Shown in pieces: positions 33,735 to 42,802 of a stretch of DNA of 57,518 bases. The notes under the pieces are model-generated. The model did no database searches, was not told the DNA's origin, and worked only from the letters and a program-made list of their open reading frames with translations. Source of the DNA: an uncultured Prevotellaceae bacterium (GTDB taxonomy: Bacteria > Bacteroidota > Bacteroidia > Bacteroidales > Bacteroidaceae); the NCBI GenBank assembly GCA_902768105.1, contig CACXJZ010000007.1, positions 1-57,518 of the forward strand, read 5' to 3'. Both the position numbers and the translations under genes were made by a program. Position 1 is the first letter of the stretch. Each line of letters begins with the position of its first letter.

Positions 33735-35519
33735 ATGAACGTTTTAGAATTAAGTGAACAAGAAATAGGCAGACGCGAAAGTCTGCAAGAATTGCGCAAC
33801 ATGGGTATCAACCCCTACCCCGCAGCAGAATTTCCCGTAAACGCATGGAGCACCGATATCATTGAAAACTTCGAGGACCTGCCCGTCATTGGAAAAGACG
33901 AGGAAGGCAAAGATGTGCGCGAGACGGCAACACCGGAAAATAGTCGTATGGTGAGCATCGCCGGACGAATCATGAGCAAGAGCATCATGGGCAAGGCAGC
34001 CTTTGCCAAGCTACAGGACTCTAAGGGCCGCATCCAGGTGTACGTACAGCGTGACTCCATCTGCCCCGACGAGAATAAGGACCTTTATAACATTGTCTTC
34101 AAAAAACTCCTCGACTTGGGCGACTTCATCGGTGTGAAGGGCTATGTGTTCCGCACAAAGACCGGCGAAATCAGCGTTCACGTGATGGAGCTGACATTGC
34201 TCAGTAAGAGTCTGAAGCCACTGCCGGTAGTAAAGACCGATGCCGACGGCAAGGTCTATGATGCATTCGACGATCCAGAGCTGCGTTACCGTCAGCGCTA
34301 TGTCGATCTGGTGGTGAACGCAGGTGTCAAAGAGACATTCCTCAAACGTGCCACCATCATCCGTACCATGCGCCGCATCCTCGATGATGCCGGCTATACC
34401 GAGGTTGACACGCCCATCCTACAGAATATTGCTGGCGGCGCCTCGGCCCGTCCATTCATCACCCATTTCAATGCCCTGAATCAGGACATGTACATGCGCA
34501 TAGCCACAGAGCTCTATCTGAAGCGCCTCATCGTGGGTGGATTCGAGGGTGTATATGAGATGGGCAAGAACTTCCGCAACGAGGGTATGGACAAGACCCA
34601 CAACCCCGAGTTTACCTGCATGGAGCTTTATGTAAGCTATAAGGACCTGCTGTGGGGTATGACCTTCACCGAGAAAATGCTGGAGGAGATATGCACAGCC
34701 GTGAACGGCAAGCCCGAGGTAGAGATTGATGGAAAGGTTATCTCTTTCCGTGCTCCCTTCCGCCGTTTGCCCATTCTTGATGCCATCAAGGAGAAGACAG
34801 GTTTCGACTGCGACGGCAAGACCGAGGAAGAGATTCGCGAGTTCTGCAAGTCTAAAGGCATGGAGGTTGACGAGACCATGGGCAAGGGCAAGCTCATCGA
34901 CGAGCTCTTCGGAGAGTTCTGCGAGGGCAGCTTCATCCAGCCTACATTCATTACCGACTATCCCGTTGAGATGTCACCGCTTACGAAGATGCACCGTTCA
35001 AAGCCCGGACTCACCGAGCGTTTCGAGCTGATGGTCAACGGTAAGGAGCTGGCCAATGCCTACTCCGAGCTCAACGATCCTATCGACCAGGAGGAGCGTT
35101 TCGTAGAGCAGATGAAACTCGCCGACAAGGGTGACGACGAGGCGATGATTATTGACCACGACTTCTTGCGCGCCCTGCAATATGGTATGCCACCTACCTT
35201 CGGTATTGGTATCGGTATCGACCGACTGGTGATGCTGCTTACAGGCAAGTTCGCCATCGGCGAGGTAATGCTGTTCCCGCAAATGAAGCCCGAGAAGAAG
35301 GCTCCGCAGTCTTCGGTAGCCGAATGGGCCGAGGTGGGCGTCAGCGAAGAGTGGGTACCCGTGCTGCGTAAGGCAGGTTTCTACCTCATTCAGGACATCC
35401 GCGAACAGAAGGCACAGGGTCTGCAGCAGAAGATTGGCGATATTGTCAAGAAATACAAGCTCGACATGCAGAAGCCCAGCGTTGACGAGGTTGCCGCCTG
35501 GATTGAGAAAGCGCAATGA
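33735..35519 (+). CDS. lysS: Lysyl-tRNA synthetase (class II) with a C-terminal extension
   Basis: LysS charges tRNA-Lys. The product has 594 residues, about 90 longer than the E. coli enzyme. An OB-fold anticodon domain lies at about 60-160 (VSIAGRIMSKSIMGKAAF), and the class II core has motif 2 (KNFRNEGMDKTHNPEFTCME) and motif 3 (GIGIGIDRLVMLLTG). The extension after VMLFPQMKPEKK forms a small helical domain (LRKAGFYLIQDIREQKAQG, VDEVAAWIEKAQ) known in Bacteroidota LysRS. It is followed by gpsA, 24 bases downstream. Confidence 0.96.
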   Translation: MNVLELSEQEIGRRESLQELRNMGINPYPAAEFPVNAWSTDIIENFEDLPVIGKDEEGKDVRETATPENSRMVSIAGRIMSKSIMGKAAFAKLQDSKGRIQVYVQRDSICPDENKDLYNIVFKKLLDLGDFIGVKGYVFRTKTGEISVHVMELTLLSKSLKPLPVVKTDADGKVYDAFDDPELRYRQRYVDLVVNAGVKETFLKRATIIRTMRRILDDAGYTEVDTPILQNIAGGASARPFITHFNALNQDMYMRIATELYLKRLIVGGFEGVYEMGKNFRNEGMDKTHNPEFTCMELYVSYKDLLWGMTFTEKMLEEICTAVNGKPEVEIDGKVISFRAPFRRLPILDAIKEKTGFDCDGKTEEEIREFCKSKGMEVDETMGKGKLIDELFGEFCEGSFIQPTFITDYPVEMSPLTKMHRSKPGLTERFELMVNGKELANAYSELNDPIDQEERFVEQMKLADKGDDEAMIIDHDFLRALQYGMPPTFGIGIGIDRLVMLLTGKFAIGEVMLFPQMKPEKKAPQSSVAEWAEVGVSEEWVPVLRKAGFYLIQDIREQKAQGLQQKIGDIVKKYKLDMQKPSVDEVAAWIEKAQ

Positions 35520-35543
35520 TTTACTAAATTGTAAATTAATAAG

Positions 35544-36539
35544 ATGTACGACTGCGGTAGAATAGCGATTATCGGTGGCGGTAGCTGGGCCACAGCCATT
35601 GCCAAGATAGTGGTGGGAAAGACTCACCACATCGGCTGGTATATGCGACGCGACGACCGCATAGAGGATTTCCGGCGTCTGGGACATAACCCCGCCTATC
35701 TCATCGGCGTCCACTTTGACGTGAACGAGATAACGTTCTCTAGCGACATCAACCGCATTGTGCAGGATTACGACACACTAGTGTTCGTCACTCCGTCGCC
35801 CTACCTGAAGAGCCACCTAAAGAAGCTCAAGACCCGACTGCGCGACAAGTTCGTGGTGACGGCCATCAAGGGTATCGTCCCTGACGAAAACCTCGTATGC
35901 TCGGAGTATTTCCATCAGGTATATGACTTGCCCTACGACAATCTGGCCTGCATCGGCGGTCCCTCGCATGCTGAGGAGGTGGCCCTTGAACGCCTGAGCT
36001 ATCTTACCATCGGTTGTGCCGATCGCGAAAAGGCGCAGTCTTTCGCTGATATCCTCAGCAGCTCGTTCATCAAGACCAAGACATCAACCGATGTCATCGG
36101 TATCGAGTATTCGTCAGTGCTGAAGAACGTCTATGCCATTGCCGCAGGTATCTGCAATGGTCTGAAGTTCGGCGACAACTTCCAGGCAGTGCTCATCTCA
36201 AATGCCGTGCAGGAGATGACACGCTTCCTGAAGAGCGTGCATCCGCAGGAGCGTAACATGGACGACTCGGTCTATCTGGGTGACCTCCTGGTGACGGGCT
36301 ACTCGAATTTCTCACGTAACCGGGTATTTGGTACGATGATTGGCAAGGGCTACAGCGTGAAGTCGGCACAGATTGAGATGGAAATGATTGCGGAGGGCTA
36401 CTTCGGCACAAAGTGTATGAAGGAGATTAATCGTCATCAGCACGTCAACATGCCCATTCTCGACGCTGTATATAATATATTGTACGAGCGCATCAGCCCG
36501 CAGATTGAAATCAAGCTATTAACAGATTCATTTAGATAA
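35544..36539 (+). CDS. gpsA: Glycerol-3-phosphate dehydrogenase (NAD(P)+) GpsA
   Basis: GpsA makes sn-glycerol-3-phosphate from dihydroxyacetone phosphate for phospholipid synthesis. The product has 331 residues: IAIIGGGSWATAIAK (NAD-binding), VVTAIKGIVPDENL, ACIGGPSHAEEVALE and EYSSVLKNVYAIAAGICNGL, whose Lys is the catalytic residue. It is part of a tight rightward cluster lysS-gpsA-pgi-HAD, an order common in Bacteroidales. Confidence 0.95.
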   Translation: MYDCGRIAIIGGGSWATAIAKIVVGKTHHIGWYMRRDDRIEDFRRLGHNPAYLIGVHFDVNEITFSSDINRIVQDYDTLVFVTPSPYLKSHLKKLKTRLRDKFVVTAIKGIVPDENLVCSEYFHQVYDLPYDNLACIGGPSHAEEVALERLSYLTIGCADREKAQSFADILSSSFIKTKTSTDVIGIEYSSVLKNVYAIAAGICNGLKFGDNFQAVLISNAVQEMTRFLKSVHPQERNMDDSVYLGDLLVTGYSNFSRNRVFGTMIGKGYSVKSAQIEMEMIAEGYFGTKCMKEINRHQHVNMPILDAVYNILYERISPQIEIKLLTDSFR

Positions 36540-36548
36540 AGACTAACT

Positions 36549-37904
36549 ATGAGTAACATCAAACTTGACATCACAAAGGCTGCCTGCTTCCTCGAGGCCG
36601 GCGCTGTGAAGGCTTTTGAGCCAAAGGTAAAAGAGGCACAGAAGGCCCTTGAAGAGGGCACATGCCCCGGTAATGATTTCTTAGGCTGGTTGCACCTGCC
36701 CAGCAGCATCACTCCCGCATTCTTGGACGAGGTACAGGCAGTAGCCAACACGCTCCGCGAGAAGTGCGAAGTAGTGGTTGTGGCTGGCATCGGCGGTAGT
36801 TACCTCGGTGCACGTGCCGTCATCGAAGCCCTCGGCAACTCGTTTGCCTGGCTGATTCAGGACAAGAAGAATCCCGTGATTCTCTTTGCCGGCAACAACA
36901 TCGGTGAGGACTACCTCAGCGAGATGACCGAATACCTGAAAGACAAGAAGTTCGGCGTCATCAACATCTCGAAGTCGGGTACCACCACCGAGACAGCCCT
37001 CACCTTCCGTCTGCTGAAGAAGCAGTGCGAGGCACAGATGGGTAAGGACGTGGCAAAGCAGGTTATCGTAGCCGTTACAGACGCTAAGCGCGGCGCTGCC
37101 CGCACCTGTGCCGACAAGGAAGGCTATAAGTCGTTCATCATTCCTGACAACGTAGGCGGACGCTTCTCGGTGCTCACACCGGTAGGTCTGCTGCCCATTG
37201 CCTGTGCCGGTTTCGACATCAAGGCTCTCGTACAGGGTGCCGCTGATATGGAGAAAGCCTGTGGCAAGGACGTTCCCTTCGAGGAGAACCTCGCTGCACA
37301 GTATGCTGCCGTACGTAACGGTCTCTATGGAGCCGGCAAGAAGATTGAGATTATGGTCAACTACCAGCCGAAACTCCACTTCATCTCTGAGTGGTGGAAG
37401 CAGCTCTACGGAGAGTCTGAGGGTAAGGACAAGAAGGGTATCTTCCCTGCCTCATGTGATTTCACTACCGACCTGCACTCTATGGGCCAGTGGATTCAGG
37501 ACGGTGAGCGTACTATCTTCGAGACCGTTATCTCCATTGAGAAGCCCAACCGCCAGCTGCTCTTCCCCAGCGATGAGGAGAACCTGGACGGTCTGAACTT
37601 CCTGGCAGGCAAGCGTGTTGATGAGGTCAACAAGATGGCTGAGCTCGGCACACGTTTGGCTCACGTCGATGGTGGCGTGCCCAACATCCGCATCAGCGTT
37701 CCTGAGCTCAACGAATACTATATCGGACAGCTCATCTACTTCTTCGAGATTGGCTGTGGCATCAGCGGCAACGTGCTGGGTGTCAATCCGTTCAACCAGC
37801 CTGGTGTCGAGGCATACAAGAAGAATATGTTTGCCCTACTCGACAAACCTGGCTACGAGGCTGACTCAAAGGCCATCAAGGAACGTTTGGCCAAGGAACA
37901 GTAA
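36549..37904 (+). CDS. pgi: Glucose-6-phosphate isomerase Pgi
   Basis: Pgi interconverts glucose-6-P and fructose-6-P in glycolysis. The 451-residue product is of the shorter bacterial type (like Bacillus), with [39 protein letters not shown] (phosphate site), [20 protein letters not shown] and the C-terminal [19 protein letters not shown] signature with the catalytic Lys. It starts 9 bases after gpsA. Confidence 0.97.
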   Translation: MSNIKLDITKAACFLEAGAVKAFEPKVKEAQKALEEGTCPGNDFLGWLHLPSSITPAFLDEVQAVANTLREKCEVVVVAGIGGSYLGARAVIEALGNSFAWLIQDKKNPVILFAGNNIGEDYLSEMTEYLKDKKFGVINISKSGTTTETALTFRLLKKQCEAQMGKDVAKQVIVAVTDAKRGAARTCADKEGYKSFIIPDNVGGRFSVLTPVGLLPIACAGFDIKALVQGAADMEKACGKDVPFEENLAAQYAAVRNGLYGAGKKIEIMVNYQPKLHFISEWWKQLYGESEGKDKKGIFPASCDFTTDLHSMGQWIQDGERTIFETVISIEKPNRQLLFPSDEENLDGLNFLAGKRVDEVNKMAELGTRLAHVDGGVPNIRISVPELNEYYIGQLIYFFEIGCGISGNVLGVNPFNQPGVEAYKKNMFALLDKPGYEADSKAIKERLAKEQ

Positions 37905-37907
37905 TCA

Positions 37908-37937
37908 TAGGAATACCTAGGAAAGCCTAGGAATACC
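37908..37937. repeat. Decamer tandem repeat between pgi and the HAD gene
   Basis: taggaatacc, taggaaagcc, taggaatacc: three 10-base units, ending 10 bases before the HAD start codon, so the ribosome-binding region is partly built from the repeat. Confidence 0.75.
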
Positions 37938-37947
37938 TAGATAAAAA

Positions 37948-38676
37948 ATGGAAGAAATCATTCAGCAATACTTAAAAAATCACGGTTTTGAGGTGTTCGA
38001 GCCTCAAGCCGTGATTTTCGATATGGACGGTGTACTCTTCAACTCCATGCCCAATCATGCCCGTTCATGGCACAGAGCCATGCAGGACTATGGCATCCGG
38101 ATGGACGAGAGCGAAGCTTATGAGTATGAGGGGATGCGTGGTGTAGAGACCATCAAGCTCAAGGCACGCCAGCAATGGCACCGTGAGCTGTCTGACGACG
38201 AGGCACAACAGATGTACCATAAGAAATCAGCCTATTTCTCGGTCTGTCCGCCAGCGCAGAAGATGGACGGCATCATGCAACTCATGCAGACCATCAAGCA
38301 TCACGGGCTGAAGATTGGCGTGGTGACGGGTAGCGGACAACACTCGCTGCTCGACCATCTGGAACAGGAGTTCGAAGGGTTCATCTACAAGCAGTTCATC
38401 GTCACCAGTTTCGACGTCAGTCACGGGAAACCCAATCCGGAGCCTTATCTGGTAGGTTTGCAAAAGTTTGGGATACAGCCCTGGCAGGCCATCGTCGTTG
38501 AGAACGCACCACTCGGTGTGCGTGCTGCCGTTGCCGCACGCATCTTTACCATTGCCGTCAACACCGGTCCCCTACCCGACCAGCAACTGCGTCAGGAAGG
38601 GGCAAACCTCGTACTCAAGAATATGTACGAGGCCAGCACCAGCATCGAAGGTATCTTAAAAGCTTTAAACTCCTGA
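37948..38676 (+). CDS. HAD-superfamily phosphatase (beta-phosphoglucomutase-like subfamily)
   Basis: The product has 242 residues. Motif I AVIFDMDGVLFNSMPNHARS has the nucleophile and acid/base Asp, then a helical cap, motif II VVTGSGQHSL, motif III HGKPNPEPYLVGLQKFG and motif IV VVENAPLGVRAAVAA. Members include beta-phosphoglucomutases and small phosphatases; the substrate cannot be read. Its position after pgi hints at sugar phosphates. It is convergent with the next gene (12-bp overlap). Confidence 0.9.
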   Translation: MEEIIQQYLKNHGFEVFEPQAVIFDMDGVLFNSMPNHARSWHRAMQDYGIRMDESEAYEYEGMRGVETIKLKARQQWHRELSDDEAQQMYHKKSAYFSVCPPAQKMDGIMQLMQTIKHHGLKIGVVTGSGQHSLLDHLEQEFEGFIYKQFIVTSFDVSHGKPNPEPYLVGLQKFGIQPWQAIVVENAPLGVRAAVAARIFTIAVNTGPLPDQQLRQEGANLVLKNMYEASTSIEGILKALNS

Positions 38677-39231
38677 GTCGTCCGTTTCCTCGGGGTCTTC
38701 CAGTTCGGCATCCAGCCTTGTGTCACGGGCAATCGAGATGCTGCCTGTACGCGTGACAGCCAGAACCAAGGGAATATATTCGTCGCTTTGCGGAAGGCTG
38801 ACGCTGCAGGCAAAGCGCACCTCGTTACCCTCCACCTTGTCAAACACGAAACCTTCCAGTATTCCGTTCTTGCGAAAACCATCATCAATGTAGCTGTTGA
38901 ATGATGCCTTCGTAAACGTGCGATTGAAGAAGACGCTGCCGTCGCTACTGCTGATGGTCACCTTCACACGGTTATCAATAAATGCCTGTCCCGTCTCGTC
39001 CTTCACCATAGGCAGCGAGTCGTCAGCCAGTCGCTCAATCGTGCAGACGTAGTCGGCACCAAGCCACTCAAAGGGTTTCGTGTCCTTATAGTCATCTGTA
39101 CGTATGGGGCCCTGCGGTGCAGGTTTCTCGTACTTGGTAGCTATGATAACTTCCGGTTTCTTCTTGCTGCGACACGATGCCACAGCACCAACCAGCAACA
39201 TTATTGCCACAAAGGGAATCAGTCTTTTCAT
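38665..39231 (-). CDS. Lipoprotein, DUF4738-like
   Basis: The product (188 residues) has a lipoprotein signal ending AVASCRSK (Cys20). The mature part resembles the Bacteroidota DUF4738 family (DETGQAFIDNRVKVTISSSD, FTKASFNSYIDDGFRKNGIL); this assignment is from memory. The function is unknown. It starts 3 bases after the GH115 stop codon, so it is the second gene of a leftward operon with it. An acidic tail (LEDPEETDDSG) ends the protein. Confidence 0.78.
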   Translation of the reverse strand: MKRLIPFVAIMLLVGAVASCRSKKKPEVIIATKYEKPAPQGPIRTDDYKDTKPFEWLGADYVCTIERLADDSLPMVKDETGQAFIDNRVKVTISSSDGSVFFNRTFTKASFNSYIDDGFRKNGILEGFVFDKVEGNEVRFACSVSLPQSDEYIPLVLAVTRTGSISIARDTRLDAELEDPEETDDSGV

Positions 39232-39234
39232 CTT

Positions 39235-41739
39235 TTACTTTATTTCTTGTTTTTTGGAACTTTCATTCATAAAGAGGAAGGAGGGCTCGTAACCTCCAAG
39301 GTCAACAACAACTTTCTCGAAGACGATGGCAGGGTGCAGCGGTTTCAACGTCAGCACGTGAACATCCCCAGAGGGTGAAAGGGGCACTTCCACCACCTTC
39401 TCAATCACACGACGTGCCACCGTAGGATAGTAGATGCTGTAGATGTTCTCCGGTTTCTCGTTCAGCTCCTGATTGAAGTTGACCTTCACGGGTTCACCAC
39501 CGTCGAGCGACACCTCATAGCAGAGACCACCTACGTTCAGATAGTCGAGCGTCGATTTCACGACGACGTAAATCTTGAGGGTAGAGGGCTGAGTGGTGAG
39601 TGAAGATGTGTTGAAGCGGTACTCCAGCGAGGCGCCGTCAATAGGCTTGTCGTAGGGCATGAGCGTCACACCGCTGAGCGTACGACCTACGTATGGCAGC
39701 ACGGTCCACTGAGCCGCAGCAGCATCGGTCTTTTGGTAGAAGTGTTCGGCCTCCATCGCCACATAGCCATCCTTGGCTGTGAAGACGAAGCCGCCCTCTG
39801 CCTGCCCCTCCATCAAGGATGTGGCGGGCTGCGTGTCACGTGGGAAGTTGTCGTTCCATATGCGGTAGCCAATGTGCTTCTGCGTCATCATGCCATTCCA
39901 CTTGCCACCAGCAATATCATGGTTATACTGCGCACAGAGCACGGAGTCGCGCTTGAAGCACTGTGCCACGCGCTCGGCCCATTGGTTGCAGTCGGGGTTC
40001 TGCTCCTTGTAGAGCTGTTGGTTCATGGCCTGCGCGTAGTACATCTCATAGACATTTGCCATAGCCTGTATGGGGAAGAGGATGATCTGACGGTAGGCGT
40101 CGTAGTATTTCGGCTCCAGCTCGGTATAGAGACGCAGGGCGTCGCGCTCCAGTTGCTGATACTGACCCACCACCTGCGGCCACTCGCGGAGCGTGTAGGT
40201 CTTGGCATCGAGCATCTCAGCCGTTGAGCGTCCGGCATACTTGCAGCAGAGGTTCAGCAGGCGGGCAGCCTCGTCGGCATGCTGCTCTCCGAACTGCTCA
40301 GCACAGAAGGGACGCATGTGGGTCGCGATGACATCGCGGCTGACGGAACCCGGGTTCCACGCCATATCCATGAAGAGCGTGATAGGGTACTCCATCGGCT
40401 TCAGGTCGCCCACGTTCAGAATCCACATCCGTTCAATACCGTAGGTATAAGCCAGCGTGAGCTGCTCCCACATGTTCTGCGCAGGCGTCACGTTGAGCCA
40501 CTTTGAGTTTCGCGGCGCACCCACGTAGTCCACGTGGTAGTAGAGTCCCCAACCGCCAGAATGCTTACGTTCCTGGGCATTGGGCACACGGCGCACGTTG
40601 CCCCAGTTGTCGTCGCAGAGCAGCATCAACACGTCGTCGGGCACCTTCATGCCCTTGTCGTAGTAGTCAAGCACCTCCTTGTAGAGCGCCCACACCTGCG
40701 GTACGTCTTTCGGGTTCTTACCCGTCACTTCCTTGATTATCTTACGCTGGTTCTCCACTATCTTCTGCAGCAGCTTCGTGTCGGCATCCTCACTCATTGC
40801 CTCGTCACCGTCGCCACGCATGCCGATGGTGATGATGTCCTCCGTATTCTTGGCACGCTCTATGCCCTCACGGAAGAACTGGTCAAGCTTCGCCTGATTC
40901 GTCTGGTAGTTCCAGGCGCCCCACTCCTGTCGGCGGCGCGCATACTCCTGGTGGTTACGTGCCATCGGCTCATGATGGCTGGTGCCGATGATGATGCCCA
41001 TCTCGTCAGCCAGAGACGAGTTCTGTGGATCATCAGCATAGAATGCCCATCCCCACATGGCCGGCCACAGGAAGTTGCCCTTCAGGCGCAGCAGCAACTC
41101 AAACACTTTCTCGTAGAACTCATGGCCGCCGTAGTTGGTGCCAAACGTGTTCTTCACCCACGACGTCAGGCACGGGGCCTCATCGTTAAGGAAGATGCCA
41201 CGATAGCGCACGGCAGGCTCACCGTCGGTATAGGTTCCTCGGTTCACGAACACCTTATCGTGGTGCTCCGTAGGTACATCAGCCCAGTAATACCAGGGCG
41301 ACACACCCATCTGCTTCGACAGTTCATAGATGCCGAAGATGGTGCCTCGGCGGTCGCTGCCGGCAATGACCAGCTGCTGGCCTACCAACTGTATCATGTA
41401 CGTCTCACGCTTGCCCTTCAATGCCTTCAGGTCTATGCGTTTCTCCTTCACCATCTGGTCGATAGCGGCCGAGTGGCCCAGGGTGCCGACGAGAATGGAA
41501 GCCCCCGCTGGAGACGTCAGCTGCGCGTCGGTTCCCGTGACGCGTCCGAAGTCGGCACACAGCATGCGGGCGGCACGCACCACGCCCCGCTCGTCGTTCT
41601 GGTCAACATAGATGCTGACCTGGCCGCCGGCATTCAGCTGCACATCACCTGTCGTAAAGGTCACAAACCTGTCAGCCGCCTGTATTCCAAGGGCAGCGAG
41701 AAGCCCGAAAAGGGCCAAGATAATACTTTTTCTATTCAT
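39235..41739 (-). CDS. GH115 alpha-glucuronidase, secreted
   Basis: GH115 enzymes remove (4-O-methyl-)glucuronic acid from xylan side chains. The start at 41739 gives a signal peptide (SIILALFGLLAALGIQAA); a longer frame to 41847 is built from heptamer repeats and rejected. In 834 residues the family segments are YRGIFLNDEAPCLTSWVKN, LRLKGNFLWPAMWGWAFY, GIIIGTSHHEPMARNHQEY, TIGMRGDGDEAM, LLCDDNWGNVRRVP and WILNVGDLKPMEYPITLF. No xylanase or SusCD genes adjoin it. A heptamer repeat at 39577-39611 encodes SSLTTQPST in the C-terminal domain. It is followed by the DUF4738-like lipoprotein. Confidence 0.93.
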   Translation of the reverse strand: MNRKSIILALFGLLAALGIQAADRFVTFTTGDVQLNAGGQVSIYVDQNDERGVVRAARMLCADFGRVTGTDAQLTSPAGASILVGTLGHSAAIDQMVKEKRIDLKALKGKRETYMIQLVGQQLVIAGSDRRGTIFGIYELSKQMGVSPWYYWADVPTEHHDKVFVNRGTYTDGEPAVRYRGIFLNDEAPCLTSWVKNTFGTNYGGHEFYEKVFELLLRLKGNFLWPAMWGWAFYADDPQNSSLADEMGIIIGTSHHEPMARNHQEYARRRQEWGAWNYQTNQAKLDQFFREGIERAKNTEDIITIGMRGDGDEAMSEDADTKLLQKIVENQRKIIKEVTGKNPKDVPQVWALYKEVLDYYDKGMKVPDDVLMLLCDDNWGNVRRVPNAQERKHSGGWGLYYHVDYVGAPRNSKWLNVTPAQNMWEQLTLAYTYGIERMWILNVGDLKPMEYPITLFMDMAWNPGSVSRDVIATHMRPFCAEQFGEQHADEAARLLNLCCKYAGRSTAEMLDAKTYTLREWPQVVGQYQQLERDALRLYTELEPKYYDAYRQIILFPIQAMANVYEMYYAQAMNQQLYKEQNPDCNQWAERVAQCFKRDSVLCAQYNHDIAGGKWNGMMTQKHIGYRIWNDNFPRDTQPATSLMEGQAEGGFVFTAKDGYVAMEAEHFYQKTDAAAAQWTVLPYVGRTLSGVTLMPYDKPIDGASLEYRFNTSSLTTQPSTLKIYVVVKSTLDYLNVGGLCYEVSLDGGEPVKVNFNQELNEKPENIYSIYYPTVARRVIEKVVEVPLSPSGDVHVLTLKPLHPAIVFEKVVVDLGGYEPSFLFMNESSKKQEIK
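39577..39611. repeat. Heptamer tandem repeat inside the GH115 gene
   Basis: gagggta, gagggct, gagtggt, gagtgaa, gatgtgt: five adjacent 7-base units, read on the minus strand as SSLTTQPST. Confidence 0.7.
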
Positions 41740-41760
41740 TGTTTTATAGGTTTTCGTTGG

Positions 41761-41768
41761 CAAAGTTA
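41761..41768 (-). promoter_or_regulatory. Promoter -7 box for the GH115 operon
   Basis: TAACTTTG on the minus strand, 22 bases before the start codon. The -33 position falls in the gagtgaa heptamers and has no clear TTTG. Confidence 0.5.
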
Positions 41769-41776
41769 CGAAATTT

Positions 41777-41866
41777 AAGTGAAGAGTGAAGAGTGAAGAG
41801 TGAAGAATTTGCGGCCGCTTAACCATTTTTACAAAAAAAATCACCACTCACTACTCACCACTCACC
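41777..41866. repeat. Two heptamer arrays between divergent genes
   Basis: gagtgaa-type units, about four copies, at 41777-41807, and tcaccac/tcactac units, about 3.5 copies, at 41841-41866. The second array read on the other strand is gtggtga, the unit found inside aroB, menF and GH115. Confidence 0.78.
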
Positions 41867-41875
41867 ATTTTTTCG

Positions 41876-41883
41876 TACTTTTG
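41876..41883 (+). promoter_or_regulatory. Promoter -7 box for the SGNH gene
   Basis: TACTTTTG, 22 bases before the start codon at 41906. Confidence 0.55.
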
Positions 41884-41905
41884 CAAACGAAAGGCAAGAT
41901 TAGGG

Positions 41906-42802
41906 ATGAAAGCATACACGATATTCAGGGGTCTGGTCAGACTGAGGAAACTGAGGAGACTGAAGTGGCTCTGGTTGTCGCTCCTCATAGGAGGCGTGCT
42001 GTGCTACGGTGCGCTGGAGGGCTGGCAGCGTTATGACCATGAGTTCGCTGTTGCCGACGAGCTGCCCTACTACCATGTCAAGCCCCGTCCTGCCGACGAC
42101 ACGCTGCGGGTGGTGATTATCGGCGACAGCTGGGCAGAGTGGCACGTCACGCTGGGGTGCGACTCCCTCATTCAGAAGTATGCCCATCGTGTGACAGAGG
42201 AGCCCCTCAAATGTGTTACCCGAGGAAAGAGTGGTGCCAAGACAAAAGACGTCTATCACTTCATGTTCACCAGTCAGACCAAGGAGGTGACGTGGGACCA
42301 CGACTACTGCACGCAACCGCTCTTGGAGGAACATCCCGACTACTGCGTCATCATGGTAGGCATCAACGACTGCTGGAAGAAGCGTCCGTTGTCATACTAC
42401 ACCGGCAACTACCGCCTCATACTGCGCCTCCTGCTGGCCAACGGCATACGTCCCGTAGTCATGGAGATACCCGACTTCGACCTGACAGGGTGGATAGATC
42501 TGCACTCCATCAAAATCAAGTACCCCTATCGCTTCTTCTCGCTGCTCTTCGGAATATGGGACGACGACATCGACGTCTTCCGCAACGCCCTGAAAGACAT
42601 GCTCCGCGAGACAGGACTTTCCGACAGCGTGCTATATATCCCCCAAGACCACTGGCTCCCCAAGAACCATAACTTCACGGAGGACATCTACCAGCAGGAC
42701 CACGTGCACCTGAACCTGGACGGTCTCCACGTGCTCGACTCCTGCATCATCACCGACATCATCGCCGACTGGGAAAAACGTAATAGAAACACACAGCCAT
42801 GA
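41906..42802 (+). CDS. Membrane-anchored SGNH/GDSL hydrolase
   Basis: The product has 298 residues, one N-terminal membrane helix (WLWLSLLIGGVLCYGALEG, about 21-40) after a basic stretch, then an SGNH fold: LRVVIIGDSWAEWHVTL (block I Ser), YCVIMVGINDCWKK (block III Asn) and QQDHVHLNLDGLHVLD (block V Asp-x-x-His). Such enzymes act as esterases or O-acetyltransferases on glycans outside the cytoplasm. It is convergent with an acyltransferase-3 gene (44-bp overlap), a pairing that suggests O-acyl modification of a surface polysaccharide. Confidence 0.86.
   Translation: MKAYTIFRGLVRLRKLRRLKWLWLSLLIGGVLCYGALEGWQRYDHEFAVADELPYYHVKPRPADDTLRVVIIGDSWAEWHVTLGCDSLIQKYAHRVTEEPLKCVTRGKSGAKTKDVYHFMFTSQTKEVTWDHDYCTQPLLEEHPDYCVIMVGINDCWKKRPLSYYTGNYRLILRLLLANGIRPVVMEIPDFDLTGWIDLHSIKIKYPYRFFSLLFGIWDDDIDVFRNALKDMLRETGLSDSVLYIPQDHWLPKNHNFTEDIYQQDHVHLNLDGLHVLDSCIITDIIADWEKRNRNTQP

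Noticed and set aside
40534-41778. 414-codon frame antisense to GH115
   Set aside because: It is a shadow of a gene with strong family motifs on the other strand; the translation shows no motif.
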